Shown: positions 8,414 through 15,043, numbered from the stretch's first letter. The stretch is 15,043 nt of DNA from Stenotrophomonas maltophilia (GCA_002386405.1 DGIP01000237.1:460-15502); one strand, 5' to 3'. Numbers and translations are program-made. The notes: generated from the sequence alone by a model not told the origin.

Positions 8414-10909
8414 ATGAACGGCGACAACGGAACGTCGACCCAGTCCCCACAGCTGCGCGCGCTGCTGTTCACCGATCTGTGCGATTCGCTGATCCTGGTG
8501 GAACGCATCGGCGACAGCGCCGCAGCCGAGCTGTTCCAGCAGCATGATCGGCTGGTGCTCAGGCTGCAGCAGCAGTGGCGCGGCCAGCAGATCGACCGTT
8601 CCGATGGGCTGTTCCTGTTGTTCGAGCGCGCCATTGATGGTCTTGGGTTTGCACTGGACTATCAGCGGGAACTGAAACAGCTTGGAAACGAGCACAAGCT
8701 CGAGCTGCGCGCCCGTGCGGGTCTGCACGTAGGTGAAGTCCTTACCTGGGAAAACAGCGCGGAAGCGGTGAAGGCCGGTGCCAAGTCGCTCGAAGTCGAG
8801 GGGTTGGCCAAGCCGATGGCGGCACGGTTGATGATGTTGGCAAGGCCGGGACAGATCCTCCTTTCGGCTGTAGCCGAGTCTCTCACCCATCGCGCCACGT
8901 CCAATTTGGGAGAGCGTGCGGAGCGGCTGGTGTGGAAGTCGCACGGACGTTGGCGATTCAAAGGCATCCCCGCCACCCAGGAAGTCTACGAAGTGGGGGA
9001 AATCGGCTCGGCTCCGCTGCGCATGCCGCGTGGAACCGCCAAAGCGCGCCGTGACATTCCGTTCTGGCGCCAACCCGCCGCCATTGCAGCTGAAGCGCTG
9101 GTATTGGCAACCGTGGTGGTGGGCGGCTGGATGCTGCTCCGGCCAGCCCCGGCCATTGCATTTGCCGAGCGCGACTGGGTCGTACTCGGAGAGGTGCGAA
9201 ATCTTACCGGCGAGCCCCTGCTCGACGACAGCCTGGACCAGGCCTTCAGGATCAGCCTGGGGCAGTCGCGTCACGTCAACGTGCTCAGCGACATCAAGGT
9301 GCGCGACACCCTTGCACTGATGCGTCAACCGGTCGAGTCCCTGCTGGACCGGCGGACGGCGATAGAGGTGGCCACGCGCGATGGCGCGCGAGCGGTGATC
9401 ATGCCCTCGGTGCTGGAAATCAACGGCAAGCTGCGCGTGACCGTTGAGGTCATCGACCCTGCCAACGGCAACACCGTCTACTCCCATTCGGCCGACGGGC
9501 GTGGATTGGAATCGGTGTTGACCTCTGCCGACCAGGTCGTTGCCGCGCTCCGCGACGACCTTGGTGAGGCCCTGGAGGACATCTCGCGCGACTCGGCACC
9601 ACTGCCCAAGGTAGCGACCTCCAGCATCGATGCCTTGCATGCATACGCCAAGGGGTTGGCTGCAATGTCCAATCAGGACGTCGACAGTGCCCTGATGTTC
9701 TTCAACCAGGCCGCCACTGTCGACCCTGACTTCGCATTCGCCTATGTGGGCATGATGCGCATCCAGAACGCGCGGGGTGACATTGAAGGTGCGCGCCGCA
9801 TCTTCAACATCGCTTACGGGCTCCGCGAGCGACTTACGCCGCGTGAGCAGTTGTATCTGCAGGCGTGGGGTGCACAGTTTGGGGGCGCGGCCATGCCGGC
9901 GGTCGCCGAGCAGTGGCGAATGTTGACGGAGTTGTATCCTGACGATTACGTGGGACACATGAATTACTCCAGTGCGCTGTACTTGATGGGAAAGTACGAT
10001 GCCGCCCTCGTCGCAGCACGCCCGCTCCTGCTTTCCCAGAATCCCCAGAAGACACTTGCGCAGAACTTCATCGGACGCATCCACCTCGCCGTGGCCGACG
10101 TGGGCGAAGCGCAGCGCATGCTCAAGGAAACGGCAGCAATTGATCGGGGTGCCAGCGACGTGTGGTGGGCGCTGAGCCTGGCGGCGGCAAAGGACTACCC
10201 GGCCTCCGAGGAAATCTTCGCGCGCCGACCGCTACGTGGCCCAGGCGAGCAGATCGAGCGCTCCAGCGCGCTCGTTGATCAAGGCCGGTTTGTGGAAGCA
10301 AACGAGCTTATCGAACGTGCACAGTCCCAGTGCAGCGAGGTGGTGGAAGTCTGCCGCGTGCTGGATGTCATCGCGCTTCATCAGCGCAGGCTGACCGGGA
10401 ACCCGACGCCCAAGGAATCGTACGCAGCAATACTGGATCTGTGGCTGAAGAAGGCGGAGCAGCAGGATGCTGCCTCGCGAAGGGAAAGCGTGCTGTTCAT
10501 ACTATCCACGGCGTATCACGCGGTTCGCGCCGGTCACTCGGGAACCGTCCGCGCTCGGGCTGGTGTGCTGAAAGGGCTGGTCCAGAAGGACGACGAGCCT
10601 CGGGCTACCCAGCTTTGGGCACTCGTGCAGGGTGTCTTGGACGTGGAGGATGGTCGCCCGGCGGCCGCGGTGAAGTTACTTGAGCCGTTCGTCGAAGGGG
10701 ATGAGCTCTACCAGGTCCACGTGGTGCTGCATGACGCCTATGAGGCACTCGACGACAAGGCCGGCCAGAAAAAGCAGCGTGACTGGTTGGACCACCAGCG
10801 CGGTCGGGCATACGCCGAGGAAATCAGTAACTACGTGCTTCAGTCTCTCAATCTTGAAGATGCAAGACGGCTGCAGAGCAGCGACACGCAAGGTGTCGCT
10901 GCTCTCTGA
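8414..10909 (+). CDS. putative peptide modification system cyclase (nucleotide-cyclase-like, TM, TPR)
   Basis: This is an 831-residue membrane protein. Residues 15-160 resemble a class III adenylate/guanylate cyclase: LLFTDLCDS (Asp21), RSDGLFLLF (Asp64), LHVGEV (104-109), then AKPMAARL and GQILLS. The usual base-selecting Lys and the Asn before AAR are replaced, so activity is uncertain. A basic stretch and one membrane helix (about 222-242) follow. After it comes a TolB/FlgO-like domain (about 255-390), then TPR-like helices from about 405 to 780, predicted to be periplasmic. I recall this architecture in Xanthomonadaceae under the name used as the call, beside modified-peptide and SagB-like genes, as here. 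GGGG (8403-8406) precedes the ATG, and the spacing suggests an operon with the GGDEF gene. Its GC content looks lower than that of its neighbours. No function has been shown to my knowledge. Confidence 0.8.
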   Translation: MNGDNGTSTQSPQLRALLFTDLCDSLILVERIGDSAAAELFQQHDRLVLRLQQQWRGQQIDRSDGLFLLFERAIDGLGFALDYQRELKQLGNEHKLELRARAGLHVGEVLTWENSAEAVKAGAKSLEVEGLAKPMAARLMMLARPGQILLSAVAESLTHRATSNLGERAERLVWKSHGRWRFKGIPATQEVYEVGEIGSAPLRMPRGTAKARRDIPFWRQPAAIAAEALVLATVVVGGWMLLRPAPAIAFAERDWVVLGEVRNLTGEPLLDDSLDQAFRISLGQSRHVNVLSDIKVRDTLALMRQPVESLLDRRTAIEVATRDGARAVIMPSVLEINGKLRVTVEVIDPANGNTVYSHSADGRGLESVLTSADQVVAALRDDLGEALEDISRDSAPLPKVATSSIDALHAYAKGLAAMSNQDVDSALMFFNQAATVDPDFAFAYVGMMRIQNARGDIEGARRIFNIAYGLRERLTPREQLYLQAWGAQFGGAAMPAVAEQWRMLTELYPDDYVGHMNYSSALYLMGKYDAALVAARPLLLSQNPQKTLAQNFIGRIHLAVADVGEAQRMLKETAAIDRGASDVWWALSLAAAKDYPASEEIFARRPLRGPGEQIERSSALVDQGRFVEANELIERAQSQCSEVVEVCRVLDVIALHQRRLTGNPTPKESYAAILDLWLKKAEQQDAASRRESVLFILSTAYHAVRAGHSGTVRARAGVLKGLVQKDDEPRATQLWALVQGVLDVEDGRPAAAVKLLEPFVEGDELYQVHVVLHDAYEALDDKAGQKKQRDWLDHQRGRAYAEEISNYVLQSLNLEDARRLQSSDTQGVAAL
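10875..10905. terminator. 13-bp perfect hairpin at the convergent gene ends
   Basis: AGAGCAGCGACAC (10875-10887) pairs perfectly with 10893-10905 around a GCAAG loop. It lies inside the last codons of the cyclase gene and just downstream of the facing peptide gene. Position and strength suit a bidirectional transcription stop. There is no T run on either side, so it is not a standard intrinsic terminator and could instead protect mRNA 3' ends. Confidence 0.45.
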
Positions 10910-10913
10910 TAGG

Positions 10914-11216
10914 TCAGGCATCGCCATCCAGCTGGGATGCCGCACGACCAGCTTCGAAGCAGAACACAATGCGGAACGCCGCGTTGACCTGAAGATGCTT
11001 GGTCAGCTTCTCCCGCAGCGCCTGGAACTCTTCTTTCGTCGCGAGCTTGGTGAGCGGGGCGCAACAGGTCTTCGTTGTTTCCTCATCCACGCCGAGGGTT
11101 GCCAGCGCCTTCGAAGGATTGGCGGAGAACGCCGCGCGGAACGCATCGTCATTGATCAGAAGGTCCAACAGACGCTGGACGGTATCTTCCGGCAGAGGGG
11201 TGTTCGTCGAAGTCAT
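10914..11216 (-). CDS. putative modified-peptide precursor with Nif11/nitrile-hydratase-like leader
   Basis: The small 100-residue protein starts at the only sensible ATG. Residues 8-43 (EDTVQRLLDLL, DDAFRAAFSANPSKAL, ATLGV) have the pattern of Nif11 and nitrile-hydratase-type RiPP leader peptides: a hydrophobic helix, DDAFR, a DP/NP-x-x-AL turn, then LGV. Residues 44-100 carry Cys51-Cys52, a charged amphipathic helix (about 60-78) and FRIVFCFEAG with Cys86. Thr and Ser are also available for modification. No Gly-Gly cleavage site stands out. The gene converges on the cyclase gene with 4 nt between the stops, and its start lies 139 nt from the divergent dehydrogenase gene. The ribosome site is weak. 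Xanthomonadaceae genomes carry similar small proteins named putative modified peptide. That this is the substrate of the neighbouring enzyme is inferred from context. Confidence 0.78.
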   Translation of the reverse strand: MTSTNTPLPEDTVQRLLDLLINDDAFRAAFSANPSKALATLGVDEETTKTCCAPLTKLATKEEFQALREKLTKHLQVNAAFRIVFCFEAGRAASQLDGDA

Positions 11217-11287
11217 TTGAAAGGCCCGGTGTTGGAGGGTGACAGGAGGTTATCGGCAGCCGCGACGCTGGATTGAGCCTGCCGGAA

Positions 11288-11322
11288 GTTGGGTGCAAGC
11301 CAACGGACGGGCCGGCTATAGT
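11288..11322 (+). promoter_or_regulatory. candidate promoter and operator of the dehydrogenase operon
   Basis: TATAGT (11317-11322) is a good -10 hexamer 33 nt before the ATG at 11356. No good -35 lies at 16-18 nt. Instead an inverted repeat, GTTGG (11288-11292) with CCAAC (11300-11304), covers that position, and outer arms GCCGG (11281-11285) and CCGGC (11312-11316) enclose it. A weak -35 with an overlapping dyad fits a regulated promoter. The regulator is unknown. Confidence 0.4.
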
Positions 11323-11355
11323 GCGGCTCGCCCCGGTGGATCATAGACCTTCGCC

Positions 11356-12519
11356 ATGCAGTATCGCCGCTGCCAGACCCTTTTCCTCGAGCCTCGGGAA
11401 ACCCCCGGGTTCCGCCTGCAGGACCTGCTGGCCGGGGGAACCGGGTTGCACTACGAGCAGGGCGTCGTGGCCATCGCGCCCCACCTGGATGCACCCGTTC
11501 CGATCACACCGGACGAGGCCACCCTGCTGCTGGCCTGCAGTGCCGAAACCTGGCAGCCCCTGCCGACCTCGGCTGAGGCGCGTGCCCGCGTCATGCGGCT
11601 GGTGGCGGAAGGGGTGCTGGTGAGTGATTCGGCCGACCATGCTGTCCATGCGGACGCTGATACCACGCTCAGGGCATCCCACTGGTGGTCGGTAGCGGCG
11701 TTGTTCCACCGGCTGTCGCGCTGGACCGGCGTGGACAGCGTGGAGGAGATGGAGCGCAGCCAGATGGTCACGGCGCAGGACCTGGTACGCAAGCTGGGCA
11801 CTCCTCCCGTGGAGGCGCCGCCGCGCCTGCCCGGCGCGGTCGCGCTGCCGCCGTTGGGCGACCGGTTCCTGGACGGGCTGCTCCTGCGCCGCACCACATG
11901 CAGGAATTTCGACACGTCCCGGCCGCTGCCGCTGCCGCTGCTCGCAGGCATGCTTGGGGAGGTCCTGCTGGCCAGCGCCCATGTGGAGCCGGAGCCTGGC
12001 GTGCGCTTCCTCAAGAAGAACGTGGCGTCCGCCGGTGGCCTGCACCCGATTGAAGCGTATGTGCTGGTCCAGAACGTCGAAGGCCTGGAGCCTGGTCTCC
12101 ATCACTACCATGCCGTGGCGCACGAGCTTGCCCGCTTGTCCGTGCAACCCCCGGCGTTACCGGCCTTTGCCCATCGGCTGCTGGCTGGCCAGAGCTGGTT
12201 CGCCGATGCGCATGCGCTGGTGATCCTGGTCTGCCGCTTTGAACGCAACTTCTGGAAGTACCGCAACCACGCCAAGGCCTATCGCGCGGTAACCCTCGAC
12301 GCCGGCCACATCTCACAGGCCTTCTATACGCAGGCCACGGCCTACGGGCTGGGCGCGTTCGTCACTGCCGCCATCAACGAAGAAGAGGTGGAGCAGGTAC
12401 TGGGCCTCGATCCGATGCGGGAAGGCCCGTTGGCCGTGTGCGGCTTTGGCTGGCGCTCGGATCAGATGCAGACGCCGGAGATGGATCCCGCCGGGCATAT
12501 CTGGAAGACCGGACCGTGA
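11356..12519 (+). CDS. putative peptide maturation dehydrogenase, SagB-like FMN oxidoreductase
   Basis: The 387-residue protein belongs to the SagB/ThcOx branch of nitroreductases. In thiazole/oxazole peptide pathways these oxidise azolines to azoles with FMN. Residues 175-365 hold the domain: LLLRRTTCRNF (175-185, FMN-phosphate contact region), NVASAGGLHPIEAYV (222-236), NVEGLEPGLHHY (240-251), then KAYRAVTLDAGHISQAFYTQATAYGLG (307-333, given in parts in the family as YR, LDAGH and GLG). The N-terminal 100 residues include ITPDEATLLLA and RLVAEGVLV, which resemble a winged-helix peptide-recognition (RRE/PqqD-like) fold; this is weaker. A ribosome site, GGTGGA (11335-11340), lies rather far from the ATG. 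The stop overlaps the GTG of the next gene. No YcaO partner is present in the window, so the substrate reaction is open. Confidence 0.82.
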   Translation: MQYRRCQTLFLEPRETPGFRLQDLLAGGTGLHYEQGVVAIAPHLDAPVPITPDEATLLLACSAETWQPLPTSAEARARVMRLVAEGVLVSDSADHAVHADADTTLRASHWWSVAALFHRLSRWTGVDSVEEMERSQMVTAQDLVRKLGTPPVEAPPRLPGAVALPPLGDRFLDGLLLRRTTCRNFDTSRPLPLPLLAGMLGEVLLASAHVEPEPGVRFLKKNVASAGGLHPIEAYVLVQNVEGLEPGLHHYHAVAHELARLSVQPPALPAFAHRLLAGQSWFADAHALVILVCRFERNFWKYRNHAKAYRAVTLDAGHISQAFYTQATAYGLGAFVTAAINEEEVEQVLGLDPMREGPLAVCGFGWRSDQMQTPEMDPAGHIWKTGP

Positions 12520-14363
12520 AGCCGGCTCCCCGGTCTCCGCGCTGGCGCCGACCGGCGGCGCTGGTCGTCCTGGTGGCGCTGGCGATGGTGGGCGCAGGCG
12601 CCTGGATGCTGCTGCGCCCGGAGCCTGCCATCGCGTTTGCCGAACGCGACTGGGTGGTGCTGGCCGACGTGGACAACGCGAGCGGCAAGGCGTTGTTCGA
12701 CGACTCGCTGCAGCGCGCGGTGTTGATGAGCCTGGAGCAGTCGCGTTACGTCAACGTGCTGTCCACCAGCAGGGTGACCGAATCGCGTGACCTGCTGCGG
12801 ATACCGTCCGGGCGCGGGCTGGACCGTGAGCTGGCCAGCGACGTGGCGGCGCGCGAGGGCGCGCGCATGGTGGTGGCGCCGGCCATCCGCCAGTCCCGTG
12901 GGCACTACCTGGTCAGCGTCGACCTGATCGATCCCAACCGCCGCGCCGTGGTGCGCAGCTATCGCGCGAAGGCCGGCACCTCGTCCGAGGTGATGGCAGC
13001 GGTGGACGACGTGGTGGGCCAGCTGCGTGCCGGGCTCGGTGAATCGGTGGCGTCAGTGCAGCAGTCGGTGCCGCTGCCGCAGGCCTCCACCGCCAACCTG
13101 CAGGCGCTGAAGTCGTTCGCGCTGGCAGAGAGCGCCTTGGGCCGTCGGCGCTTCTCCGAATCGGCCAAGCTGTATGAGGCAGCGATCGATGCCGACCCGG
13201 ATTTCGCCATGGCCCACATCGGACTGGCCAAGCTGCTGGTACGCCTGGACCAGCGTGCCGAAGCGCAGCCGCACCTGGCGCGCGCGCTGGCGGTGAGCCA
13301 GCGCCTGCCGCACCGCGAACGGCTCTACCTGAAAGCCTGGCGCAACGAGCTGAGTGCGGACGCGTGGCCGCTGGACGACTGGCGCGTGTTGGCCGATGTC
13401 TATCCCGATTCCTTTGCCGGCCTGTCCAACACCTCCTGGTACCTGCTGACCGACAGCCGCTACGAGGAGGCAGAACGCTACGCCGTCGCCGCCGCGATAC
13501 CGCAGAACCCCATGCGTGCCTACACCATCGCGCACCTGGGCTGGATCCAGCTGGGTACCAACCGCTTTGACGACGCGCTGCGCAGTTTCAGATTGTCCGA
13601 AACGTTGACCGGGCGGGCGGCCAGCGATCCGCGTGCCGACGTGCTGATTGCCATGCGCCGGTACAAGGACGCACAGGCGCTGCTGACCCAGCTGGGCAAG
13701 CCGCGCGACGAACTGCAGGCGCTGATGAACGTGCGGGTGCGGCTGCTGCTGGCCGCCGACCAGGACGACTGCACGGGCATGCGCACGGCGCTGTCATCGG
13801 AACCGGCACCCGAGTCGGCCGATTTCCACGTGCATGCCGCGCTCATGCGGGCCGTGGTGGATACCGCGTGCGAGCAGCGCGAAGCGAAGGTGCTGGCCGA
13901 TATCGCCACCGAGCTGCGCCCGCTGCTGGCCGCGACCACCGACCCGAGCATGCCCGACCGCATCCTGCGCCTGCTGTCGCTGGTCTATCTGGCGCAGCGC
14001 CAGGGTGACCATGCACTGGCCAACCGGCTGCTGGCCGAGTACGACGCGCAGGTGGTGCAGCAGAAGAACCCGATGATCGGAAAGTGGCGCACCGTCGTGC
14101 TGGCCATGCAGGAAATCGGCCGGGGTGTACCGCAGCAGGCCGTGGCGCTGCTGCAGCCGATGATGGATGGCAGCGAACCGGTGCAGGCGCATGTGGCGCT
14201 GCGTGAGGCGTACCGCCTGCTGGGCGATGGTGAGCAGTTCCAGAAGCAGAACGAATGGCTGTTCGAAAACCGGGGCAGGGCGATCGCGGAGGTGGCGAAC
14301 ACCCAGTTGATGCAGCCGTTGAACGTACATGACACGGTGTCGGACGCTACATTGCGGCAGTGA
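12516..14363 (+). CDS. membrane-anchored TPR protein, cyclase paralogue without the cyclase domain
   Basis: The 615-residue protein has a basic N-terminus (PRSPRWRRP), one membrane helix (about 14-33), a TolB/FlgO-like domain (about 45-180) and TPR helices from about 195 to the end, predicted to be periplasmic. It aligns from end to end with residues 210-831 of the protein at 8414-10909. Both share MLLRP-x-PAIAFAERDWVVL at the membrane exit, DDSL, QSR-x-VNVLS and a related RGRA-containing C-terminus. The GTG at 12516 is chosen because it overlaps the dehydrogenase stop as GTGA and has GGAAG (12503-12507) 8 nt upstream. The frame also opens at an ATG at 12438, deep inside the dehydrogenase gene, which is less likely. 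Translational coupling suggests that it works with the dehydrogenase, perhaps as a scaffold or sensor. It has no catalytic motif that I recognise. Confidence 0.82.
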   Translation: MKPAPRSPRWRRPAALVVLVALAMVGAGAWMLLRPEPAIAFAERDWVVLADVDNASGKALFDDSLQRAVLMSLEQSRYVNVLSTSRVTESRDLLRIPSGRGLDRELASDVAAREGARMVVAPAIRQSRGHYLVSVDLIDPNRRAVVRSYRAKAGTSSEVMAAVDDVVGQLRAGLGESVASVQQSVPLPQASTANLQALKSFALAESALGRRRFSESAKLYEAAIDADPDFAMAHIGLAKLLVRLDQRAEAQPHLARALAVSQRLPHRERLYLKAWRNELSADAWPLDDWRVLADVYPDSFAGLSNTSWYLLTDSRYEEAERYAVAAAIPQNPMRAYTIAHLGWIQLGTNRFDDALRSFRLSETLTGRAASDPRADVLIAMRRYKDAQALLTQLGKPRDELQALMNVRVRLLLAADQDDCTGMRTALSSEPAPESADFHVHAALMRAVVDTACEQREAKVLADIATELRPLLAATTDPSMPDRILRLLSLVYLAQRQGDHALANRLLAEYDAQVVQQKNPMIGKWRTVVLAMQEIGRGVPQQAVALLQPMMDGSEPVQAHVALREAYRLLGDGEQFQKQNEWLFENRGRAIAEVANTQLMQPLNVHDTVSDATLRQ

Positions 14364-14389
14364 CTGTGAGTGGTAATCCGGCACTGCGC

Positions 14390-14412
14390 AGCCACGCAGG
14401 GCGTGGCTCTAC
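14390..14412 (-). repeat. single GTAG-type REP element
   Basis: On the minus strand it reads GTAG (14412-14409) followed by an 8-bp stem, 14408-14401 with 14397-14390, and a three-base loop. The GTAG head plus palindrome matches the layout of the repeat at 47-71 with a different stem sequence, as expected for subfamilies. It lies in the 70-bp gap between convergent genes and may also act as a transcription or mRNA boundary. Confidence 0.75.
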
Positions 14413-14433
14413 GGCGTTGTTCCGGCGTCGCGA

Positions 14434-15043
14434 TCAGGTGGCTTCGAAATCCACCAGTACTGCGCCGTCGGCTACCTGGTCGCCGGCCTTGACCCGGTAA
14501 CCCTGCACCGTGCCATCGGCCGGGGCCTGCAGGGTGTGCTCCATCTTCATCGCTTCCAGCACCAGCAGCGGGGTGCCGCGTACCACCTGGGTGCCCGGTG
14601 CCAGCAGCGTGGCCACGATGCGGCCCGGCATCGGTGCGACCAGGCTGCCGGCATCGGCCACGGCGTGGTCGGCTTCACTGACCGGATCATGCAGGGTGAA
14701 GCGCTGCACGCCGTCGTTGCCGAACAGGTACAGCTCGCTGCCGTCGCGTACCACGCGGGCGCGGTGCAGGCGCTCTCCCACCTGCAGCGCCAGCCGCTCG
14801 CCCACCATCCGGCCCTGCGCCGATACCGTGGTGCCGCCCACCTCGATCGACCACGCCTCGCCATGGCCTTCAACGGCCAGCACCTGCTGGTGGCCACGAT
14901 GCTCCAGCGTCAGCCGGCGCGCGGCGCGCTGGCCCAGCCGCCAGCCATCGCGCGCCTGCCACGGGGAGTGCGGGTCACGCGCATCCACCGAAGCTGCTGG
15001 GTCGGTGGCCATCGCAGCAACCGCCGCCAGCGCCCACAGGGCA
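14434..15043 (-). CDS. biotin-dependent acyl-CoA carboxylase alpha subunit, C-terminal part
   Basis: The frame runs off the right edge, so only the last 202 residues are visible. The translation is open upstream of the internal ATG at 15012 (ALWALAAVAA then MATDP), so that ATG is not the true start. The end is a biotin carboxyl carrier domain: VAPMPGRI, then VLEAMKMEHTL with the biotinylated lysine encoded at 14545-14547, then GTVQGYRVKAGDQV. Before it, the SPWQARDGWRLGQ segment and a beta-rich linker fit the BT domain of the methylcrotonyl-/geranyl-CoA carboxylase group better than that of propionyl-CoA carboxylase. The full protein would be about 650 residues, with biotin carboxylase domains outside the window. 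Leucine degradation (3-methylcrotonyl-CoA carboxylase) is the likeliest role, but the choice of substrate is inferred. Confidence 0.88.
   Translation of the reverse strand, partial: ALWALAAVAAMATDPAASVDARDPHSPWQARDGWRLGQRAARRLTLEHRGHQQVLAVEGHGEAWSIEVGGTTVSAQGRMVGERLALQVGERLHRARVVRDGSELYLFGNDGVQRFTLHDPVSEADHAVADAGSLVAPMPGRIVATLLAPGTQVVRGTPLLVLEAMKMEHTLQAPADGTVQGYRVKAGDQVADGAVLVDFEAT

Noticed and set aside
7397..10084. An 895-codon open frame on the minus strand across the GGDEF and cyclase genes
   Set aside because: It is antisense to two well-recognised proteins. Its translation is Gln/His/Val/Gly-rich without domains, as expected opposite GC-rich codons.
12438..12515. ATG start at 12438 for the TPR paralogue
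   Set aside because: It would overlap the dehydrogenase gene by 82 bases. The GTG at 12516 gives a 4-base coupled overlap with GGAAG at 8 nt and leaves a typical basic N-terminus before the membrane helix.

Overview
This is a high-GC gammaproteobacterial chromosome segment, most likely from Stenotrophomonas or a close Xanthomonadaceae relative. Three signs point there. The window has GTAG-headed palindromic repeats of the type known from Stenotrophomonas maltophilia (1-71 and 14390-14412, with a degenerate copy at 7100-7116). A LysR gene stands divergent from an aceB-aceA operon. The window also carries a peptide-modification gene set that I know only from Xanthomonadaceae annotation. The genus is inferred from these features and was not checked by any search.

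Left part (1-7150), ordinary metabolism. A REPIN-like double repeat precedes a compact signal peptidase I (133-759). Next is a YnfM-type MFS exporter (880-2151), whose stop overlaps that of a convergent YnfL-like LysR gene (2141-3046). A second LysR gene (3056-4024) lies 9 nt upstream of the first on the same strand, so the two are probably cotranscribed. The second LysR is divergent from malate synthase A (4131-5780) and isocitrate lyase (5800-7083). These two form a two-gene glyoxylate-shunt operon closed by a strong intrinsic terminator. A perfect LysR-type palindrome (4037-4051) sits in the divergent region.

Middle and right part (7151-14363), signalling plus a putative peptide-modification system. 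A structured leader of about 200 nt precedes a gene for a cyclic-nucleotide-binding plus GGDEF protein (7358-8401). Twelve bases further on is an 831-residue membrane protein with a class III nucleotide-cyclase-like N-terminus, one membrane helix, and a TolB/FlgO-like plus TPR C-terminus (8414-10909). Facing it on the other strand is a 100-codon gene with a Nif11/nitrile-hydratase-like leader (10914-11216), the candidate modified peptide. Divergent from the peptide gene is a SagB-like FMN dehydrogenase (11356-12519). It overlaps, through a GTGA junction, a second membrane-TPR protein (12516-14363) that is a paralogue of the cyclase without its cyclase domain. Precursor, oxidoreductase and two related membrane-TPR proteins look like an uncharacterised RiPP-like pathway linked to nucleotide second messengers. 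No YcaO cyclodehydratase, protease or exporter is present here.

Right edge. A single GTAG repeat (14390-14412) separates this cassette from the C-terminal part of a biotin-dependent acyl-CoA carboxylase alpha subunit (14434-15043, minus strand, running off the window). No gene-free gap exceeds 300 bases. The largest is 7084-7357.
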